Assembly: GCA_002412775.1 (NCBI GenBank)
Contig: DHVT01000028.1
Location: forward strand, 165,500-229,499
Source: Firmicutes bacterium UBA5201
Lineage (GTDB): Bacteria > Bacillota > Clostridia > Peptostreptococcales > Acidaminobacteraceae
Reading direction: 5' to 3'
DNA length: 64,000 bases
Of the stretch, positions 35,117-44,169 are shown piece after piece. The notes below the pieces were generated by a model. The model worked only from the letters and a program-made list of their open reading frames with translations, searched no databases and was not told the DNA's origin. The number at the start of each line of letters is the position of its first letter. Position 1 is the stretch's first letter. A program made the translations under genes and the position numbers.

Positions 35117-35971
35117 TCAAAATTCGTTCTTGAAAAAAATTGTGATCATGCCTGGACCGCAATGAGCCCCTACCGCACACCCCAAAGTGTTGATGATAAA
35201 ATTTCTTGTACCATATACAGTCTCAAAATGGTTTTTGACTTCAGCCGCTTCCTCATCATTCAATGTGTGGGCGATCCCCACAAGTTGATTGTCCAGTCCA
35301 CGTCCGTTGGCTTCTATATATTCATAAAGTTTGGTCAACAGTTTCTTTTTACCCTTCGCTTTGTCAAAAGGTACCAAAAAACCATCCACCACATGGAGAA
35401 TCGGTTTTATGTTGAGTATGTTGCCGATCATTGCCTGGGATTTACTTACCCTGCCGCCTCTTAAAAGGTACTCCAGATCATCCACTGAAAAAACATGTCG
35501 CATTTGTGAGGAGGCTTTTGCCACATAGGACATCACTTCATCGTAGGTAGCGTTGTTCTCAACCATTTTTGCGGCTTCGACGACTATGACACCGAGTCCC
35601 AATGAAACGCACTTGGTATCGATGATCGTCATCTTGAAATCCGGATACTCTTCTTTGATTGTTTCATATGCCAGTACCGAAGTTTGATAAGTCCCTGATA
35701 AATTGGACGAAAATGCCAAATAAATAAATTCATCGCCAGTTTGGGCGAATTTCTCAAAATAATCCAGAAAGTGATTGAGCGGAATTTGTGCCGTTTTTAC
35801 AGTACTGCCTTTGATCATGGCTTTATACATGTCGTTCGGTTCAATAGTTACTGAATCCAGGTATTCCACATTGTTCAAATAGACGATCAGTGGCAATATT
35901 TCAATTTGATGTTTCTCTGCCAATGCTTTCGGCAAGTCAGAGGCACTATCTGTAATGATTCTTAAAGCCAT
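35117..35971 (-). CDS. DegV family fatty-acid-binding protein
   Basis: The protein has 284 residues. It opens with RIITDSASDLP, the conserved DegV start. The ligand-binding SSNLSGTYQTS (near 90), IIDTKCVSLGLG, LRGGRVSK and a terminal GAHCGPGMITIFF follow. DegV/FakB proteins carry a fatty acid to a fatty acid kinase for phospholipid synthesis. No fakA is visible nearby. It is co-oriented with the HD-GYP gene. Confidence 0.92.
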   Translation of the reverse strand: MALRIITDSASDLPKALAEKHQIEILPLIVYLNNVEYLDSVTIEPNDMYKAMIKGSTVKTAQIPLNHFLDYFEKFAQTGDEFIYLAFSSNLSGTYQTSVLAYETIKEEYPDFKMTIIDTKCVSLGLGVIVVEAAKMVENNATYDEVMSYVAKASSQMRHVFSVDDLEYLLRGGRVSKSQAMIGNILNIKPILHVVDGFLVPFDKAKGKKKLLTKLYEYIEANGRGLDNQLVGIAHTLNDEEAAEVKNHFETVYGTRNFIINTLGCAVGAHCGPGMITIFFKNEF

Positions 35972-35997
35972 AAAATCCCCCTGTGTATTATTATTTA

Positions 35998-36558
35998 TTA
36001 TATCATGTATTCATTCAATTTGACCATATGATAATGGTCTTCCCATTTGCCATTGATTTTCAGGTATTTTCGGGCAAGGCCTTCATTTTCAAAACCAAGT
36101 CTCTTCACCACGTTCATGGATTTCATGTTGTCGGGCATGATGTTGGCTTCAATCCTGTGAAGTTCCATTTCATCAAATGCGACTTCCATGACTTTTGAGA
36201 TGGCTTCTGTCATATACCCGGCTCCCGTAAAGCGCTCACCAAGTTTATACCCCAAAAAGCAGGACTGAAAGACACCCCTGATGATATTGGTGAGCGAAAC
36301 ACTGCCAATAGGTTCATCATTGGTCTCGTCTTCTTTCTTAAATATCCAAAAACGGACCATTTGACCTTTCATAAAAAACTGTTCCTCAAGATTGAGTATG
36401 CGTCTCTGGTGATTGATCGTATAAAAATCAGGTTGCTTGATCTGCTCCCATCGCATTAAAAACGATTCGTTTTCCAAATAAAATTTGAGAATTTTAGATG
36501 CATAAGTACTGTCGACCACTACAAGTCTCAGGCGTTCAGTCTCATAAACCCTATTCAT
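35998..36558 (-). CDS. RimJ/RimL-type GNAT acetyltransferase
   Basis: The protein has 186 residues; start at 36558 (MNRVYETERLRL), one base after the ksgA stop, with GGGAAGATGAA upstream. It has typical RimJ/L features: TERLRLVVVD at the N terminus, EPIGSVSLTNI, LGYKLGERFTGAGYMTEAI (motif A-like) and HRIEANIMPDNMKSMNVVKRLGF. It acetylates a protein N terminus or small amine; the substrate is unknown. It probably forms the tail of the metG-tatD-rnmV-ksgA operon. Confidence 0.87.
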   Translation of the reverse strand: MNRVYETERLRLVVVDSTYASKILKFYLENESFLMRWEQIKQPDFYTINHQRRILNLEEQFFMKGQMVRFWIFKKEDETNDEPIGSVSLTNIIRGVFQSCFLGYKLGERFTGAGYMTEAISKVMEVAFDEMELHRIEANIMPDNMKSMNVVKRLGFENEGLARKYLKINGKWEDHYHMVKLNEYMI

Positions 36559-36559
36559 T

Positions 36560-37435
36560 TCATCTTCCCTTCTTAATAGTGAAAATGGCATTGGAAAGTC
36601 TTGCGAACTCTTCCATTCCAAGCGCTTCGCCTCGAGTTCTCTCTTCGATTTCCGCAATGGCAAGTGCCTTTCTGGCCTCATCCCTATCCAGTCCGAGAAA
36701 ACCTCCGGTCAAAGCATTGAGAAGTGTTTTTCTGCGTTTTCCAAACCCGTCCTTGACCGTTGAGAAAAAGGTTTTTTCATCGAGCAACTCGACAGGTGGT
36801 GCCTTTCTGACATTCAATCTGATCACAGTGGAATCCACGTTTGGAGAAGGCATGAAAGAGCCTCTGGAAACGCGGGTGACAATGGACGGTTCCGTAAAAT
36901 ATTGGACAGCTACAGAAAGTGCCCCATAATCCTTTGTGGAAGGCGATGCCATGATTCTATCGGCGACTTCCTTTTGGATCATGATGACCAAATCGGTTAC
37001 CGGCACTCTTTCTTCAAGAAACTTCATGATGATGGGTGTCGTCACATAATAAGGGAGATTCGCCACCAATTTAGGTGATTTTTCCTTGAAATGGGTTTCG
37101 AACAATGCTTTCAGGTCCACTTTAAGAATATCATCGCAGATGATCGTCAAGTTGTCATGATGTCCCACGGTCTCATCCAATACAGGAATCAAACTGCGGT
37201 CGATCTCAACCGAGACGACTTTGCCGGACGCCTCACAAAGCGCATTGGTCATGACGCCTATTCCGGGTCCGATCTCGAGAACGTGATCCTCTTTGGTGAT
37301 TCCCGCACCATCCACTATCCTGTCCAAAACATTTTCATCGATGATGAAGTTTTGACCGAATCTTTTACTGAACTGAAAATTGTACTTTTCCATTATATAT
37401 TTTATCGTTTTGGGCGATGTCAATCTGTCTATCAT
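36560..37435 (-). CDS. ksgA: 16S rRNA dimethyladenosine transferase
   Basis: The protein has 291 residues. SAM-binding LEIGPGIGVMTNAL and catalytic NLPYYVTTPI motifs of KsgA/RsmA are intact, and FSKRFGQNFIID precedes them. It dimethylates A1518 and A1519 of 16S rRNA (E. coli numbering). It overlaps rnmV by 4 bases (ATGA), the classical rnmV-ksgA arrangement. Confidence 0.96.
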   Translation of the reverse strand: MIDRLTSPKTIKYIMEKYNFQFSKRFGQNFIIDENVLDRIVDGAGITKEDHVLEIGPGIGVMTNALCEASGKVVSVEIDRSLIPVLDETVGHHDNLTIICDDILKVDLKALFETHFKEKSPKLVANLPYYVTTPIIMKFLEERVPVTDLVIMIQKEVADRIMASPSTKDYGALSVAVQYFTEPSIVTRVSRGSFMPSPNVDSTVIRLNVRKAPPVELLDEKTFFSTVKDGFGKRRKTLLNALTGGFLGLDRDEARKALAIAEIEERTRGEALGMEEFARLSNAIFTIKKGR

Positions 37436-37983
37436 GCTTTCTCCTTAGTTAAGGCGTCAATGACGCGGTTATAGTCCTCTTTGATGATGCCGTAATGATT
37501 GAGTCTGTTCAGGAATTGTTTGGCATTGCAATACCCGATCCCCAGTGCTTTGCCGACGACGGCCCGATTCTCGCTGGCACCTGTGCCGCCACTGAGACCG
37601 TCCCTGACCAGATCGTTTTTTGTAAAGACAGGAGTGCTGAACGCTTTGATCGTCTTCACTTTCGAAAGTGCATCAATGATGACTTCAGGACTGGCATTTT
37701 CAACACCTATGTCATCGCCCATTTTAGCATCGGCCTTGCTGATGAAAGCATGTTTGCAGTTTTTGACGCGGCTGGCGATTCTTTCCCGGATCCGTTCACC
37801 TGCAAAATCGGGATCCGTAAGAACGATGATTCCCACCGTCTCAGCCGCTTTTTCAATGCGCTGCCATGTGGATTCACGGATTCCGTAACCATGTGTGATG
37901 ATGACATCGCAGACAACCGCTTTTTTCACTGCGGATTCATCGTCTTTTCCCTCTACCACTATTGTTTCCTTGATATTTTCCAT
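37432..37983 (-). CDS. rnmV: Ribonuclease M5
   Basis: The protein has 183 residues; start at 37983 with GAGAGGT upstream (the open frame extends further but lacks a ribosome site). A Toprim domain is visible: VVEGKDDESAVKKA with the catalytic Glu, and LTDPDFAGERIRERI with the DxD. RNase M5 matures 5S rRNA. A stand-alone 5S gene occurs at the end of this window, so the enzyme and a substrate are both seen. It sits 16 nt after tatD. Confidence 0.94.
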   Translation of the reverse strand: MENIKETIVVEGKDDESAVKKAVVCDVIITHGYGIRESTWQRIEKAAETVGIIVLTDPDFAGERIRERIASRVKNCKHAFISKADAKMGDDIGVENASPEVIIDALSKVKTIKAFSTPVFTKNDLVRDGLSGGTGASENRAVVGKALGIGYCNAKQFLNRLNHYGIIKEDYNRVIDALTKEKA

Positions 37984-37999
37984 ATACCTCTCGTTTCCA

Positions 38000-38767
38000 C
38001 TATTTGATTCTAAAAAACTGCTTGGCGTTTTGAAGCGTGGTTTCCGCAACAGTTTCATAATTGATGTTTTTGATATTGGCTATGCGTTCGCAGGTATGTC
38101 TGACGAACATCGGTTCATTGCGTTTGCCCCTCATGGGTTCCGGAGACAGATAGGGCGAGTCCGTTTCTATGAATAGTCGATCCAGAGGAACCGCTTCCAC
38201 TACCTCGACAGTTTTTCTTGCGTTTTTATAAGTGACAGGTCCGGCGATTGAAATCATTGCCCCCAGCTTCACGTATTGGGTGGCCAGTTCATGGCTTCCA
38301 GAAAAGCAATGCATCAGAACTCCGGTGGAAAAGGCTTTTTCCTCTTTGAGAATCTGAAGCACATCGGCGTTTGCGTCCCTATCGTGGATGATGATTGGCA
38401 GGTCAAGTTTTTTGGCGATCCTGATCTGCTCTATGAAAACCTCTTTTTGGACGGATCTGGGCGACAAATCCCTGTAATAATCGAGTCCTATTTCGCCAAT
38501 GGCTTTGACGCGGTCGCTTTTGGCCATCTGCTCGATCAATCCAAGCATCGTGGCATCTACCGTTTCAGCGTCATGAGGATGGATTCCGACCCCCGCATAT
38601 ATGAAATCATGCGCTTTTGCGATCTCCACTGCCCTTACACTGGATTCGAAATCAGCGCCTGGGTTGAGTATATATGAAACGCCGTTCAATTTGGCTCTTT
38701 TTATGACGAGTTCACGGTCATGGTCGAATTGTGACGCATCCAGATGTGCATGTGAATCAAATAACAT
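38000..38767 (-). CDS. tatD: TatD family 3'-5' DNase/metal-dependent hydrolase
   Basis: The protein has 255 residues, start at 38767 with GGAGGTGACTC upstream. Metal ligands appear in FDSHAHLD, GEIGLDYYRD (Glu), IIHDRDA, MHCFSGSHE and IETDSPYLSPEP. The family removes damaged DNA ends. It stands in the standard order metG-tatD-rnmV-ksgA, about 105 nt after metG, with a terminator between the two. Confidence 0.94.
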   Translation of the reverse strand: MLFDSHAHLDASQFDHDRELVIKRAKLNGVSYILNPGADFESSVRAVEIAKAHDFIYAGVGIHPHDAETVDATMLGLIEQMAKSDRVKAIGEIGLDYYRDLSPRSVQKEVFIEQIRIAKKLDLPIIIHDRDANADVLQILKEEKAFSTGVLMHCFSGSHELATQYVKLGAMISIAGPVTYKNARKTVEVVEAVPLDRLFIETDSPYLSPEPMRGKRNEPMFVRHTCERIANIKNINYETVAETTLQNAKQFFRIK

Positions 38768-38828
38768 GAGTCACCTCCTACACTCCTATTATGCCTTATT
38801 TTATGCCAAAAGGAAATAAGGAACGAGG

Positions 38829-38869
38829 AAAACCCCAAATCTCTTCCTGTACAAAAAGATTCGGGGTTT
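38829..38869 (-). terminator. Intrinsic terminator after metG
   Basis: On the minus strand AAACCCCGAATCT pairs with AGATTTGGGGTTT across a loop of about 15 nt, followed by TCCTCG. It has a strong stem but a short U tract, so partial read-through into tatD is possible. Confidence 0.65.
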
Positions 38870-38872
38870 CAT

Positions 38873-40801
38873 TTATGACACTTGACTTCCGTTTTTAATG
38901 TCCGCTGTAACCAGTTTGAGAATATCCTCCCGAGTAGCGGCCAAAATCATGCCTTGCGACTCGATTCCTCTAAGTTGGACCGGTTTCAAATTGGCCACCA
39001 AAATGACATTTTGACCCACCAGTTCTTCCGGTTTGTAGGCATTCGCTATTCCTGAGACGACCTGTCTTTTTTCAGGACCGACCTGAAGCTGAAGCACCAA
39101 CAATTTGTCCGCTTTTGGATGCTTCTCTGCCGAAAGGACAGTCGCCACCTTAAGGTCAAGTTTCGCAAAATCGTCTATGGTGATTTCAGGTTTGACTTCG
39201 AGCACTTCGGGGACTTCTTCCTGGACGATGTATTTCGCTTTGACAGCATCAACCTCGACCATTTTTTTGGTTTCGTCCATTCTTGCGAAAAGGACTTCAG
39301 CTGTACCGACGGGGTTACCAATGACTGTGCCATCAAACGTGCCAAGCGATTCCAGCGTCGTTGCAGTAGCGCCTATCTGATCCAAGATTTTGGCGGCAGT
39401 ATCCGGAATGAATGATTTTAGGAGCACGCCTGAAAACCGGATCGCTTCCAAAAGATTATAAAGGACAGTTCCAAGTCTCTCCATGTCATCCGGATTTTTG
39501 GCCAGATTCCACGGCAATGTCTCATCGATGTATTTGTTGCTTCTGCGAAGCAGTTGCCAAATTTCGTCTAGAGCATCCGCCACTTTATATGCGTCCATAC
39601 GCTCTTCCACTTTTTTCGGTATTGAAAGTGCCAGTGAGATCAATTCCTCGTCAATGGCCTCTGGAGCGGTTGGTGCCACTATCACTCCATCAAAGTACTT
39701 TTTCACCATCGCCACAGTTCTGTTGACGAGATTGCCGAGGACATTGGCCAGATCCGAGTTGATTCTGTTGATCATCATCTCATAGGTGATGGTTCCATCC
39801 CATGAAAATGGCATTTCCCTGAGTACGTAATAACGTACCGCATCCACGCCGAAAAGCTCCACCAGGTCATCAGTGTAAATGACATTGCCTCTGGATTTGC
39901 TCATTTTGTCCTTGCCGGTCAGAAGCCATGGATGTCCAAAAACCTGTTTAGGCAGTTCTATCTCAAGTCCCATGAGGATGATCGGCCAATAAATGGTATG
40001 GAATCGTACGATATCTTTACCGATCACATGGACATCCGCAGGCCAAAGCTTGTTGAACTGTTCTGATGAACCATCGGGATCATATCCAATTGCCGTGATG
40101 TAGTTTGATAGTGCGTCAAGCCATACATATACCACATGTCCTGGATCGAAATCCACAGGAATTCCCCATGAGAATGAGGTTCTGGACACGCACAGGTCTT
40201 GAAGACCAGGTTTTATGAAATTGTTGAGCATCTCGTTTTTTCTGGATTCCGGCCAGATGAACTCGGGATTTTTCTCGATATGATCCTCTAATTGTTTCTG
40301 ATACTTCGAAAGTTTCAAGAAATAGGCTTCTTCGCTCGCCTGAAAAACCTCGCGACCACAATCCGGACAATTGCCGTCCTGAATCTGTGTTTCCGTCCAG
40401 AACGATTCACAAGGTGTGCAATACCAGCCTTCATATTTTCCTCTGTATATGTCACCCTTTTCATACAATCGCTTGAATATCTTCTGAACGACTCTTTTGT
40501 GCTCTTCATCCGTCGTACGGATGAACTGGTCATAACTCACACCTACCAGATCCCAGATCCTTTTGATCTCGCCCGCGATTTCATCCACGTGTTCTTGTGG
40601 CGATTTTCCGGCCTCAAGCGCTTGGAGTTCGATTTTTTGGCCATGCTCGTCTGTTCCTGTCAAGAAATACGTGTCGTAACCTTGCTCTTTTTTGAAGCGT
40701 ACAAGGGCATCCGACAAAATAGCTTCATATACATTCCCGATATGTGGGATTTTAGATGTGTAGGCAATCGCAGTGGTCAAATAATATTTTCCTTTACTCA
40801 T
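38873..40801 (-). CDS. metG: Methionyl-tRNA synthetase with C-terminal tRNA-binding domain
   Basis: The protein has 642 residues. The HIGH-like IPHIGNVY is near residue 20. Zinc Cys pairs occur in CTPCESFW and CPDCGREV (about 127-148), KMSKSRGN lies near 303, and an OB-fold EMAP-like tRNA-binding domain occupies about 540-642 (LDLKVATVLSAEKHPKADKL, then SQGMILAA). It charges tRNA-Met. A T-box leader with an AUG specifier controls it. Confidence 0.96.
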   Translation of the reverse strand: MSKGKYYLTTAIAYTSKIPHIGNVYEAILSDALVRFKKEQGYDTYFLTGTDEHGQKIELQALEAGKSPQEHVDEIAGEIKRIWDLVGVSYDQFIRTTDEEHKRVVQKIFKRLYEKGDIYRGKYEGWYCTPCESFWTETQIQDGNCPDCGREVFQASEEAYFLKLSKYQKQLEDHIEKNPEFIWPESRKNEMLNNFIKPGLQDLCVSRTSFSWGIPVDFDPGHVVYVWLDALSNYITAIGYDPDGSSEQFNKLWPADVHVIGKDIVRFHTIYWPIILMGLEIELPKQVFGHPWLLTGKDKMSKSRGNVIYTDDLVELFGVDAVRYYVLREMPFSWDGTITYEMMINRINSDLANVLGNLVNRTVAMVKKYFDGVIVAPTAPEAIDEELISLALSIPKKVEERMDAYKVADALDEIWQLLRRSNKYIDETLPWNLAKNPDDMERLGTVLYNLLEAIRFSGVLLKSFIPDTAAKILDQIGATATTLESLGTFDGTVIGNPVGTAEVLFARMDETKKMVEVDAVKAKYIVQEEVPEVLEVKPEITIDDFAKLDLKVATVLSAEKHPKADKLLVLQLQVGPEKRQVVSGIANAYKPEELVGQNVILVANLKPVQLRGIESQGMILAATREDILKLVTADIKNGSQVS

Positions 40802-40837
40802 AATGTCACTCTCCTCATTCTATTTGTTCAAAAAAAC

Positions 40838-41090
40838 AAAAAACTCCCCTCCCTACAATAGGGACGAAAGTAAATTCCGCGGTACCACCCTAGTTCTGCA
40901 AATGCAGCCCTCGATGTGCTCAGCACTGTGCTATAACGTACACCCACGTCCATGCCTAAATTATTTCAGCACGGCGGTTCAAGGACCATGTTCCCCATTC
41001 CATCACCATCGACTCCCACCAAACGTCGACTCTCTTAAGGTGCTTGAACGGGTACTCTTCCCATCATAACCTTTATATCCGATAATTTAG
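40838..41090 (-). promoter_or_regulatory. T-box riboswitch (Met) of metG
   Basis: The canonical T-box CTAGGGTGGTACCGCGGAA is on the minus strand at 40874-40893. It is followed by a terminator stem (CGTCCCTAT / AGGGAGGGGAG then TTTTTTG). Stem I contains GGAACATGGTCC with specifier AUG at 40987-40989, consistent with sensing uncharged tRNA-Met. Confidence 0.93.
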
Positions 41091-41094
41091 GGAA

Positions 41095-41123
41095 ATTGTA
41101 ACATAACACTTGGTTTTATGCAA
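41095..41123 (-). promoter_or_regulatory. Promoter of the metG T-box transcript
   Basis: -35 TTGCAT (41118-41123), 17-bp spacer, -10 TACAAT (41095-41100) on the minus strand. Confidence 0.7.
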
Positions 41124-41138
41124 CATAAAAAAAACTTG

Positions 41139-41167
41139 TTGCACGTATGATAGTAATGTGATATTAA
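41139..41167 (+). promoter_or_regulatory. Promoter of the 127-aa hypothetical gene
   Basis: -35 TTGCAC (41139-41144), 17-bp spacer, -10 TATTAA (41162-41167). It lies back-to-back with the metG promoter. Confidence 0.55.
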
Positions 41168-41201
41168 TATACTTGCTTAATCCTAATGAAAGAGGTGACC
41201 T

Positions 41202-41585
41202 ATGGTTAATAACGTCCATCCGTTTTTAGATGCTTTCGCCAAAGGAAAAATCAACTCCCTGAACATCGATATGGACTTTGATAAAATTTCTGTCGCTATC
41301 AGCAGTCGTACTGAAGTCGACCCGGTTGAAATCATTTTTGAAGATGTAAAAGCTTTTTATTACATCGACCACGATCTTAAATCTGAACTCGATTTGTCCA
41401 ACGAAAACCTGAACGTCGTATCTTATGACGATCTTGGATTCGGTGAGTTCACTGCAGCAAAACAATCCGCATCTGACGACATATTCATATCCATACCGAA
41501 TTTTGCTGTGAATATCAACGATTCCTCACTATATATCGACGCGAACAAAATCAGAATCAATGACCGCGCCTTCAATGTCCGCTAA
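41202..41585 (+). CDS. Hypothetical protein (127 aa)
   Basis: The start at 41202 has AGAGGTGACCT directly upstream. The protein is acidic and Cys-free, with alternating beta-like segments (INSLNIDMDFDKISVAIS, DPVEIIFEDVKAFYYI, DDIFISIPNFAVNI, SLYIDANKIRIN) and no signal peptide or membrane helix. This looks like a small all-beta cytoplasmic domain. I do not recognise a family. It has its own promoter, divergent from metG, and precedes a separate promoter for the DUF948-like gene. Confidence 0.7.
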   Translation: MVNNVHPFLDAFAKGKINSLNIDMDFDKISVAISSRTEVDPVEIIFEDVKAFYYIDHDLKSELDLSNENLNVVSYDDLGFGEFTAAKQSASDDIFISIPNFAVNINDSSLYIDANKIRINDRAFNVR

Positions 41586-41587
41586 AC

Positions 41588-41616
41588 TTGTTACAAAATC
41601 TTTTTTGGGGTATAAT
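41588..41616 (+). promoter_or_regulatory. Promoter of the DUF948-like gene
   Basis: -35 TTGTTA (41588-41593), 17-bp spacer, consensus -10 TATAAT (41611-41616). Confidence 0.7.
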
Positions 41617-41647
41617 GTGACTAACAATATATTCTAGGGAGGCATTC

Positions 41648-42103
41648 ATGGGCAGTCAAATGATTTTCACATTCAAAGATCTTCTATTATTCGTACTCTG
41701 GGGGTGTCTTGTAACCCTATTGGTTTATCTGGTGCTCATTCTTAGACGTGCTTTGCTTGTAGTCAAACAAGTGAATCAGATTGTCGATGGCAACCGTAAA
41801 AGCATCGATGCCACCATGGAAGTGGTGCCACTGCTCACCAAGCATCTGGAAACGATCACTGATGAGGTCGCTCACGATGTCAAGGCCTTCAGGGGTACTG
41901 TTGACAACATAGCAGAAACAGCTGAATCTGTCACCGACACTATCAATGAGAATCAAAATTTCGTCGGAGGTCTTTCTTCGTTTATGCATACTGTTTCCAT
42001 CGGGAAAGCTCTATATGACAAATATTTCGGTGACAAAGTGAAGGAGTTTAAGGACATTGTTGCAGAAGTTGAGAAAACAGCGGAAGAAAAACAGGAAGGT
42101 TAG
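41648..42103 (+). CDS. DUF948-like single-span membrane protein
   Basis: The protein has 151 residues. One N-terminal membrane helix (about 12-32, LLLFVLWGCLVTLLVYLVLIL) is followed by a long helical, probably coiled-coil cytoplasmic part with heptad-like VVKQVNQIVDGN, HLETITDEVAHDV and VDNIAETAESVTDTI. This pattern is typical of DUF948/YtxG-type general stress-like proteins. The C terminus is Glu/Lys-rich. Function unknown; a membrane scaffold is possible. Confidence 0.72.
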   Translation: MGSQMIFTFKDLLLFVLWGCLVTLLVYLVLILRRALLVVKQVNQIVDGNRKSIDATMEVVPLLTKHLETITDEVAHDVKAFRGTVDNIAETAESVTDTINENQNFVGGLSSFMHTVSIGKALYDKYFGDKVKEFKDIVAEVEKTAEEKQEG

Positions 42104-42130
42104 CCAACTGTGTATTTCTACCACATTTTG

Positions 42131-42159
42131 TTGACAACTGGAAATTATTATATTATGAT
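42131..42159 (+). promoter_or_regulatory. Promoter of abrB
   Basis: -35 TTGACA (42131-42136), 17-bp spacer, -10 TATGAT (42154-42159), about 30 nt before the ribosome site. Confidence 0.75.
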
Positions 42160-42196
42160 TCAGTTATAAATCATTATAGCGAACAGGAGGTTTTTG

Positions 42197-42439
42197 ATGA
42201 AATCGACAGGTATCGTACGTAAGGTTGACGAACTCGGAAGAGTTGTTATTCCTATCGAACTGAGAAGAACATTGGCGATTGGCGAGAAGGATGCTTTAGA
42301 GATTTTCACTGAAGGTGAAACGATCATCCTTAAAAAATATGAACCGGCATGCATTTTCTGCGGTCAAGCCAAAGGCGTAAAAAACGTAAAAGGAAAAAAC
42401 ATTTGTCCATCTTGTGTGGATGAAATCAAAGAATTATAA
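42197..42439 (+). CDS. abrB: AbrB-type transition-state regulator
   Basis: The protein has 80 residues; start at 42197 with AGGAGG 6 nt upstream. An N-terminal SpoVT/AbrB swapped-hairpin DNA-binding domain is clear: MKSTGIVRKVDELGRVVIPIELRRTL and a following LEIFTEGETIILKKY. The C terminus has CIFCG and CPSC pairs, a small zinc-ribbon-like motif found in many clostridial AbrB proteins. It is expected to act as a global transition-state repressor. Located beside metG, as abrB is in many Bacillota. Own promoter and terminator. Confidence 0.92.
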   Translation: MKSTGIVRKVDELGRVVIPIELRRTLAIGEKDALEIFTEGETIILKKYEPACIFCGQAKGVKNVKGKNICPSCVDEIKEL

Positions 42440-42444
42440 AATTG

Positions 42445-42474
42445 ATCCCAGGCGACCTACGCCTGGGATTTTTA
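42445..42474. terminator. Bidirectional terminator between abrB and rsmI
   Basis: ATCCCAGGCG and CGCCTGGGAT form a perfect 10-bp stem with a short loop and then TTTTTA. The convergent rsmI gene ends 18 nt beyond. Confidence 0.88.
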
Positions 42475-42491
42475 TGCGTTTAATCGGATGC

Positions 42492-43325
42492 TTATTCCAG
42501 CAAAAGGGAGTAGACATCCGATTTTTTCATGTTGCGTTCCTTGGCGATCATTTTCATCGCTTCCTTGTTGTCAAGTCCGCTTTCCACTAAAGATTCATAC
42601 CTCGCTTTGATCGGTACTTCGGAGAAATCTATGACTGGTTCGGGATCAATATTGCCACCTTCCAAAACAATGACGATTTCACCTTTCACAGTCTCCGAAT
42701 CATAAAAGGCCATTAATTCAGTCAGCGTGCCGCGCTGGAAAGTCTCAAACCTCTTGGTGAGTTCCCTCGCGACGACCGCTTTTCGATCGCCAAGACCTTC
42801 ATGAAGCAATCGCAATGTTTCCTTGAGTCTATGGGGCGATTCGTAAAACAGGAGCGTCCGTCTCTCATACTTCAATCTTTCGATATGCTTTCTCTTTTGT
42901 CTTTTATCACGACTCAAAAATCCTTCAAATACGAACTGCCCCGTTGAAAATCCTGAACCGACAAGCGCCATTGAAAACGCTGTCACTCCCGGAATGATTT
43001 CGAAAGGCGTATCGGTTTCGATGCATTTGATCACCAGATTTTCACCGGGGTCCGAAATTCCCGGCATTCCGGCATCGGTCACCAGGGCCACCTTCTCCCC
43101 CATTTGAACTTTGGATATGATCTCATTTCCGGCTTGCTCCTGATTGTGGTCATGGTAACTGTGTAGGGGTTTGCTGATGCCGAAATGATTGAGAAGTCTT
43201 AAGGAATGCCTTGTATCCTCGGCGTAGACGACGTCACAGGTTTTGAGTGTCTCAAGCACCCTGAATGTGATGTCTTCCAGATTTCCAATGGGTGTTCCAC
43301 ACAAATATAATTTACCGGACATCAT
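42492..43325 (-). CDS. rsmI: 16S rRNA 2'-O-methyltransferase RsmI
   Basis: The protein has 277 residues. Tetrapyrrole-methylase-fold motifs are CGTPIGNLEDITFR, YAEDTRHSLRLL, VALVTDAGMPGISDPG and GFLSRDKRQKRK, followed by LLFYESPHRL. All are specific to RsmI, which methylates C1402 of 16S rRNA. It overlaps trmN6 by 4 bases (ATGA), forming an operon. Confidence 0.95.
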   Translation of the reverse strand: MMSGKLYLCGTPIGNLEDITFRVLETLKTCDVVYAEDTRHSLRLLNHFGISKPLHSYHDHNQEQAGNEIISKVQMGEKVALVTDAGMPGISDPGENLVIKCIETDTPFEIIPGVTAFSMALVGSGFSTGQFVFEGFLSRDKRQKRKHIERLKYERRTLLFYESPHRLKETLRLLHEGLGDRKAVVARELTKRFETFQRGTLTELMAFYDSETVKGEIVIVLEGGNIDPEPVIDFSEVPIKARYESLVESGLDNKEAMKMIAKERNMKKSDVYSLLLE

Positions 43326-44110
43326 GATTCCTCCCCGTTTTCTTTTGTGAATGCCGTGATATTTTCCATACCGTAGATCTCATATATTTCTTTTGTGAAC
43401 GTCCCACCCTGTTCGTAGACGATAAGCGGTTCCTGAACATGGAGTTCTGAATTCCCGCCTTTCACGCATTGAATCAGACAAATGTTGGGACTCTTATGAA
43501 CAAAGGGCTGAATCATTCGAATCCGTTTAGGCTCCAGTTTGTACTTTCGACATAGCACAAAAATGTCCACCAATCGATTCGGCCTGTGGATTAAATAGAA
43601 TTTTCCTTTGAATTTCAACAATTTGGCCGCTTTTTCCACAATGTCCTCAAGCGTGCATAGCACCTCATGTCTGGAAATCGCTTTCAGATCAGAAGGATTT
43701 TTCAGTCCCCCGGTGCCTGACATGTACGGTGGGTTGGAAACAACAACATCCACACTTCCCAGAGGAACATAGTCGATCGCATCGATCAAATTGGCATGAA
43801 TGACTTCGATCCGATCCTCAAGGCCATTGAGCTGGATGCTCCTTGTGGCCATTTCTGCCATTTGCTCCTGTACCTCAAAAGCATAAATTTTCTTGAATTC
43901 GGTTTTTCCGGACAGTAAAATCGGAATAATTCCTGTACCGGTTCCAAATTCCACCACAGTGTCCCCCGATTTGAGTTTGGTGAAGTTGCTGAGAAGAACC
44001 GCATCAATGCCAAAACAAAATCCCTTGGGATCCTGAATGATCTTAAGTCCTTTGAGTTGCAAGTCATCGACACGCTCATGTGGTAACACCAATTCCATTT
44101 CATTTTTCAT
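43322..44110 (-). CDS. tRNA1(Val) adenine-N6-methyltransferase family (YabB/TrmN6)
   Basis: The protein has 262 residues; start at 44110 with GGAGAAGATT upstream (the frame extends to a TTG). SAM-binding VVEFGTGTGIIPILLS and catalytic NPPYM mark it as an N6-adenine methyltransferase of the YabB/TrmN6 group. The start KDLKIIQDPKGFCFGIDAVLLSNF-like segment is typical. Precedes rsmI with overlap. The usual neighbour yabA is absent between it and yaaT. Confidence 0.88.
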   Translation of the reverse strand: MKNEMELVLPHERVDDLQLKGLKIIQDPKGFCFGIDAVLLSNFTKLKSGDTVVEFGTGTGIIPILLSGKTEFKKIYAFEVQEQMAEMATRSIQLNGLEDRIEVIHANLIDAIDYVPLGSVDVVVSNPPYMSGTGGLKNPSDLKAISRHEVLCTLEDIVEKAAKLLKFKGKFYLIHRPNRLVDIFVLCRKYKLEPKRIRMIQPFVHKSPNICLIQCVKGGNSELHVQEPLIVYEQGGTFTKEIYEIYGMENITAFTKENGEES

Positions 44111-44120
44111 AATCTTCTCC

Positions 44121-44162
44121 AAAAATAAGACGCTTTGAAACTGAAATCAGGTTCAAAACGTC
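44121..44162 (-). terminator. Intrinsic terminator between yaaT and trmN6
   Basis: On the minus strand GACGTTTTGAAC pairs with GTTTCAAAGCGTC across a short loop, followed by TTATTTTT. It ends the darA-holB-yaaT transcript. Confidence 0.78.
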
Positions 44163-44169
44163 CGCATAA